11,512 nucleotides of DNA, taken from contig CAZOKJ010000052.1 in the NCBI GenBank assembly GCA_964580465.1, forward strand, positions 1 through 11,512, read 5' to 3'. The translations under genes were made by a program, and so were the position numbers. This DNA is from Taishania sp964580465 (lineage in GTDB: Bacteria; Bacteroidota; Bacteroidia; Flavobacteriales_D; Crocinitomicaceae). Shown piece after piece: positions 7,772 to 11,512 of this stretch (positions within the stretch are counted from its first letter, which is position 1; every line of letters begins with the position of its first letter). A model generated the notes under the pieces. That model searched no databases. It worked only from the letters and a program-made list of their open reading frames with translations, and had not been told where the DNA came from.

Positions 7772-10024
7772 ATGAAAAATTTACTTCATACTTTTATATT
7801 CGGATGTACGCTGGTATTGAGCACCGTTACTTGGGGTCAAGAACAGGTTCTTCCCATTACACACAATGGCGAATTACTATCCAATGCCAATTTCAAACTA
7901 AAAAACTCCTCTACTATTGACAGTACGTTTATTTATACTGTTGATACGTTAGCACTTCCTGTTTTTGATGATTTTTCTAAAAATAGAATTCAACAATATA
8001 GCAAGGATTTTAATGGCAGTGGTGTAACTTCTACCTTATTTTATAAGTTGACAGATACCCTAAACAATCCACTTCCAATGAATGCTGTTTACACAACGCA
8101 GCAAACATTTAAGAAAACATTTAACACTGTAACAGGTGAAACTACCAATTCTAATTTCCCGGGTACAACCATAAAAGTAGGCGATTTAACTTCATACCCT
8201 GTGAGTTATCAAACAAAAGTAGTTTATCCAGCTTATTACATCTTTGATACGGTAGGAATTCCTAACACACCTGATACCATTTGGATTGTTGGTCCAGATA
8301 TCGCTCAAACAACTGCACGACAATTTTTTGCTCATGCAGCTACGCCAGGTAAATATTGGATAGATGATTACGCCTATCACAATTACCGCTATGCTAAAGA
8401 TCCTTGGTCAATCGGAGTTATGACTTTTGATGGTATCGACAACAAAGGTTTTCCATATCAAATTGGAACAACTCTTTCAGGAGTGGCGGATTACTTAACT
8501 TCAAAACCTATCGATTTATCTTCAAAAAACGCATCTGATAGTTTGTACTTATCATTTCTGTACCAAGCGCAAGGATTAGGTGACAAACCAGAAACAAATG
8601 ATTCATTAATTTTAGAATTTTATGATGTTGCTGCTCAAAAATGGAGATGGCAATGGAGCACAAAAGGAACAGCAGTTACTGATTTTAAATTAGCTCATAT
8701 CCCTGTAACAAATCCCGCTTATTTTAGCAATGCTTTTCAATTCCGATTCAAGAATTACGGTGGTTTATCAGGAGCTTTGGACCACTTTCATTTAGACTAC
8801 GTTCATTTGAGAGATCAATCTGGTCACCAAGATACACTTATCGAAGATTTTGCCATTTCGTACCCTACCGTTAGTTTATTAAAAGATTATACAGCAGTTC
8901 CGTGGGATCATTACAAAAACAATGCAACTGGAAAAATGTCAACAGAAGTACCTTTAACAGTTAGAAACAGCTATTTGAACGGCGGAGCCAACATTTCTTC
9001 AACAGGTGGCGGTAAATTTGTGATTAAACACAATGGAGCAACGGAGGGAACAGTGAACTTAAATGGGCAACGAATTGTCAACTACAACCCAACAACTCAA
9101 CCTGTACCGGATTACCAACCTCGAACAACGTATCATTCCACACATGATGCGTCTTCTTTTCAGTTCGACCCTTCAAAACCAGGAACACAGCAACGTTTTA
9201 CATTGGAAACAATTGTTTCTGTACCTGTTGGATCCAATTATCTGCCGAATGACACTGCCTATTCAGAGCAATATTTTGGCAATTACTATGCTTATGACGA
9301 TGGATCTGCAGAACAAGCCTACGGTCCAACTGGCCCCCAAGCTCGATTGGCAATTAAGTACAAATCGTATGAACCAGATTCAGTTATTGGCGCAATGATT
9401 CACTTTGTACCGACAGTGAATGACGTAACAGGAAAGCTTTTTCAATTAACCATTTGGGGAGATAACAATGGACAACCCGGTGCTGTTTTGTATGAAGACG
9501 ATGGCTTTTTCTTACGCCAACCTGAATATGGCTACGGACAAAATGCGTTTATCCATTATTACACCAAAGACACGATGAAGGTTGCCATCCATGAAACATT
9601 CTACATTGGATGGAAGCAAATAGATGGAATGAATTTAGGAGTTGGATTAGATAGAAATACAGATGCACACGTAAATACCTATTACAGCAATGATTTCGGT
9701 GCAACATGGGCACAATCACAATTCCCTGGTTCTGTCATGATTCGCCCGATTTTTTCAACAAGTATGGATGCTGAACTTGGTGTAAAACAAGTGATAAAAG
9801 AAGACAATAGCTTAGTGATTTATCCAAATCCTTCGACTGGGAAATTTACAGTTACCAATCAACAATCAAACATTGGTACGATTCATGTTTATTCCATGTT
9901 AGGAGAATTATTGATGACAACAAACGAAACAAGTTTTGATCTCAGCGAATATCCAGAAGGGATGTACTTTATTCAATCAAGCAACGATTTATCTAAGACC
10001 TACAAAGTGGTTAAAACAAAATGA
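7772..10024 (+). CDS. T9SS-exported protein with C-terminal type A sorting domain
   Basis: A secreted or surface protein of 750 residues. Residues 1-22 form a Sec signal peptide (MKNLLHTFIFGCTLVLSTVTWG, cut likely before Q23). Residues 682-750 are a type A T9SS sorting domain: VIYPNPSTGKF (682-692), then HVYSMLGELL and LSEYPEGMYFIQ (724-735), ending in a basic YKVVKTK. The route is Sec to periplasm, then through the T9SS outer-membrane channel with removal of the C-terminal domain. The body resembles beta-sandwich modules: about 250-345 is MAM/jelly-roll-like (DSLYLSFLYQAQGLG ... FQFRFKNYGG ... LDYVHL), and about 500-665 is a second beta-rich module (YYAYDDGSAEQAYG ... WGDNNGQPG ... FYIGWKQ). 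I see no protease or glycosidase active site, so its role is unknown; adhesion or surface assembly are options. Its stop overlaps the rluD start (ATGA), and it lies 11 nt after the PASTA gene, so all three are likely co-transcribed. Confidence 0.9.
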   Translation: MKNLLHTFIFGCTLVLSTVTWGQEQVLPITHNGELLSNANFKLKNSSTIDSTFIYTVDTLALPVFDDFSKNRIQQYSKDFNGSGVTSTLFYKLTDTLNNPLPMNAVYTTQQTFKKTFNTVTGETTNSNFPGTTIKVGDLTSYPVSYQTKVVYPAYYIFDTVGIPNTPDTIWIVGPDIAQTTARQFFAHAATPGKYWIDDYAYHNYRYAKDPWSIGVMTFDGIDNKGFPYQIGTTLSGVADYLTSKPIDLSSKNASDSLYLSFLYQAQGLGDKPETNDSLILEFYDVAAQKWRWQWSTKGTAVTDFKLAHIPVTNPAYFSNAFQFRFKNYGGLSGALDHFHLDYVHLRDQSGHQDTLIEDFAISYPTVSLLKDYTAVPWDHYKNNATGKMSTEVPLTVRNSYLNGGANISSTGGGKFVIKHNGATEGTVNLNGQRIVNYNPTTQPVPDYQPRTTYHSTHDASSFQFDPSKPGTQQRFTLETIVSVPVGSNYLPNDTAYSEQYFGNYYAYDDGSAEQAYGPTGPQARLAIKYKSYEPDSVIGAMIHFVPTVNDVTGKLFQLTIWGDNNGQPGAVLYEDDGFFLRQPEYGYGQNAFIHYYTKDTMKVAIHETFYIGWKQIDGMNLGVGLDRNTDAHVNTYYSNDFGATWAQSQFPGSVMIRPIFSTSMDAELGVKQVIKEDNSLVIYPNPSTGKFTVTNQQSNIGTIHVYSMLGELLMTTNETSFDLSEYPEGMYFIQSSNDLSKTYKVVKTK

Positions 10025-11085
10025 GTGAAGAATTAGACGACGAATTAGAAACACAACTTTCCGACGAGCAAGAAGAAGAATTATACGAGCATCACCGTGT
10101 GGTGGTTGATCCGGGGCAATACATTGTAAGAATAGACAAATATCTTTTAGATCGTTTGCCAAACACTTCGCGCAACCGCATTCAAAATTCGGCTAGAAAT
10201 GGCTTTGTATTCGTAAATGGAAATCGTGTAAAACAAAATTATAAAGTAAAACCAAACGATGTTATCTCTGTTGTGCTGCCATTTCCAGTAAGAGAAATGG
10301 ACGTTATACCAGAAGACATTCCACTAGACATTCCATACGAAGATGACGATTTGTTGGTCGTAAACAAGCCTTCCAATATGGTTGTGCATCAAGGTTTAGG
10401 AAATTTTACAGGAACGTTGGTCAATGCTTTGGTTTATCACTTCGACAATTTACCACATCGAACACAAGATTACTATGGAAGACCAGGTTTGGTACACCGT
10501 TTAGACAAACACACAACAGGACTGATGGTGGTGGCCAAAACAGAGTATTCACTTACGCATTTAGCCAAACAATTTTTTGATCGCACCACCGAAAGAAGAT
10601 ATTGGGCACTTGTTTGGGGAGATGTTAAAGAAGACGGAACAGTTACAGGACACATTGGCCGCTCACTAAAAAATAGAAAAATGTTCATGGTTTATCCAGA
10701 AGGCGACCATGGAAAACATGCTATCACACACTATAAAGTTCTTGAACGATTTGGATTAGTAACCTTGGTTGAGTGTAAATTAGAAACAGGTCGCACCCAC
10801 CAAATACGTGTTCACATGAAACACATTGGACACACCCTATTCCACGACTTAGAATATGGAGGTGATAAAATCTTGAAAGGCACAACGAGTAATAAATACA
10901 AAGCATTTATTGAAAACTGTTTTGAATTAATTGCCGGTCAAGCGTTACATGCGAAAACAATTGGGTTTGAGCACCCAATTACTAAGGAATACATGCGTTT
11001 TGACTCCGAATTGCCTGAAGGTTTTCAAAAAATACTCGAAAAATGGAGAAACTACGCCAAAAGCACAGAATTATTTGAAGATTAA
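10021..11085 (+). CDS. rluD: 23S rRNA pseudouridine synthase, RluD type
   Basis: Isomerises uridines in RNA to pseudouridine; E. coli RluD acts on 1911, 1915 and 1917 of 23S rRNA helix 69. The 354 residues compare with 326 in E. coli. Order: an acidic tail (1-23, about half Asp/Glu), an S4 RNA-binding domain (about 34-85, RIDKYLLDRLPNTSRNRIQ and VNGNRVKQNYKV), then the RluA-family catalytic core with LLVVNKPSNMVVHQG (111-125), GLVHRLDKHTTGLMVVAK (156-173; D162 is the catalytic aspartate), LETGRTHQIRVHMKHIGH (254-271) and HAKTIGFEHPI (310-320). Thr at 166 replaces the frequent Ser in the HRLDxxTSG motif, a conservative change. The S4 domain and whole layout favour RluD over RluA or RluC, but exact rRNA targets are inferred. 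Its ATG overlaps the preceding stop (ATGA), suggesting translational coupling. Confidence 0.92.
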   Translation: MSEELDDELETQLSDEQEEELYEHHRVVVDPGQYIVRIDKYLLDRLPNTSRNRIQNSARNGFVFVNGNRVKQNYKVKPNDVISVVLPFPVREMDVIPEDIPLDIPYEDDDLLVVNKPSNMVVHQGLGNFTGTLVNALVYHFDNLPHRTQDYYGRPGLVHRLDKHTTGLMVVAKTEYSLTHLAKQFFDRTTERRYWALVWGDVKEDGTVTGHIGRSLKNRKMFMVYPEGDHGKHAITHYKVLERFGLVTLVECKLETGRTHQIRVHMKHIGHTLFHDLEYGGDKILKGTTSNKYKAFIENCFELIAGQALHAKTIGFEHPITKEYMRFDSELPEGFQKILEKWRNYAKSTELFED

Positions 11086-11111
11086 GACTGAATAAGCTCA
11101 TTGATTGAAAT

Positions 11112-11145
11112 GTAGTTTTTATTGACTCAATAACCTACTGTTTTT
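11112..11145 (+). terminator. candidate terminator of the PASTA operon (or operator dyad)
   Basis: GTAG (11112-11115) pairs with CTAC (11135-11138), enclosing the perfect palindrome TTATTGACTCAATAA (11119-11133). As RNA this gives a 4-bp base, a small internal loop, a 6-bp upper stem and a triloop, followed by TGTTTTT (11139-11145). It starts 26 nt after the rluD stop. The stem is A+T-rich and weak, and it lies just before or over the promoter of the next gene, so a protein-binding operator is an equal alternative. Confidence 0.42.
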
Positions 11146-11166
11146 AAAATAATATTTGTAACTTTG
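11138..11166 (+). promoter_or_regulatory. promoter of the lipoprotein gene
   Basis: The -7 element TAACTTTG (11159-11166) matches TAnnTTTG exactly. At 18 nt upstream stands CTG (11138-11140), one mismatch from the TTG -33 triplet. The predicted start near 11172 leaves about 13 nt before the ATG at 11185. Confidence 0.5.
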
Positions 11167-11184
11167 AAGTTTAAAACATTTAAA

Positions 11185-11512
11185 ATGAAAAAACTATTTA
11201 CACTATACATAGTATTTATTGCAATAGCAATCAGTTTTACATCTTGTAAAGACAAGTTGGACTTAACAAGTGGCGCAAAAGAATCTGCTGTTGTAGTTGG
11301 TGTATTAGATAAATCTGAATCAGCTCATTTCATTAAAGTTACACGTACTTTTATTGGAGATGGAGTAACAAGCGCTGTAGATATTGCTCAAATACCAGAT
11401 TCTTCCTATTTTGATAACGTAGAAATTAAAGTGGAAGAAACATTTGTAAACGGAGCTACTGGTAGAACATGGATATTACACGATACCATTATTCAAAACA
11501 AAAGTGAAGGTG
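11185..11512 (+). CDS. lipoprotein of unknown function (5' part, cut by window edge)
   Basis: An open frame of 109 codons runs off the right edge. It starts MKKLFTLYIVFIAIAISFTSC, a lipoprotein signal peptide whose lipobox FTSC puts the acylated cysteine at residue 21. After it come KDKLD, which partly resembles the lysine/acid-rich surface-export signal of Bacteroidota lipoproteins. The mature part begins with a beta-strand pattern: ESAVVVGVLDKSESAHFIKV (about 33-52), then RTFIGDGVTSAVDIAQIPD (about 54-72) and NVEIKVEETFVNG (about 78-90). The style recalls immunoglobulin-like or DUF4249-like Bacteroidota lipoproteins with paired strands around xVxVxG and VxItRTF, but I cannot assign a family. 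It has its own promoter and is separated by 99 nt from rluD, so it is probably a separate unit. Confidence 0.82.
   Translation, partial: MKKLFTLYIVFIAIAISFTSCKDKLDLTSGAKESAVVVGVLDKSESAHFIKVTRTFIGDGVTSAVDIAQIPDSSYFDNVEIKVEETFVNGATGRTWILHDTIIQNKSEG

Noticed and set aside
11123..11129. TGACTCA as a known eukaryotic bZIP site
   Set aside because: The sequence is bacterial; the 7-mer is simply the centre of the palindrome.

Overview
The window is an ordinary-looking, A+T-rich chromosomal segment from a member of the Bacteroidota, most likely order Flavobacteriales. The evidence is a type IX secretion (T9SS) C-terminal sorting domain, a fused SecDF, start codons without Shine-Dalgarno sequences, and exact Bacteroidota-type -7 elements (TAnnTTTG) in front of every transcription unit. 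A Crocinitomicaceae/Fluviicola-like source is only a guess from overall protein flavour.

Layout, left to right. (1) Positions 1-65, minus strand: the first 21 codons of a secreted protein cut by the window edge, with its own promoter at 79-109. (2) 189-2093, minus: acetyl-CoA synthetase (acs). (3) 2239-3444, plus: Bcr/CflA-type major facilitator drug exporter, divergent from acs, with an almost leaderless transcript predicted. (4) 3445-3705: convergent intergenic stretch with a degenerate octamer array (3591-3650) and a strong intrinsic terminator for secDF (3656-3687). (5) 3706-6642, minus: secDF fusion. (6) 6643-6974: divergent control region holding the secDF promoter and two nested promoters for the rightward operon. 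(7) 6975-11085, plus: a tightly packed operon of a membrane-anchored three-PASTA protein, a 750-residue T9SS cargo protein and an RluD-type pseudouridine synthase (11-nt gap, then a 4-nt ATGA overlap). (8) 11086-11184: candidate terminator/operator dyad and a promoter. (9) 11185-11512, plus: the 5' part of a lipoprotein gene running off the window.

How they fit together: acs activates acetate for central metabolism. Most other genes concern the envelope. SecDF drives Sec-dependent export, the first step for the T9SS cargo, the lipoprotein and the secreted protein at the left edge. The PASTA protein probably sits in the periplasm facing peptidoglycan, and RluD acts on 23S rRNA. I found no mobile element, CRISPR array, toxin-antitoxin pair, defence system, tRNA or rRNA. 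Nothing here convincingly forms an undescribed system. The best leads are the PASTA / T9SS-cargo / RluD operon with its nested promoters, the cysteine cluster in the PASTA protein, the octamer array, and the near-leaderless exporter mRNA.
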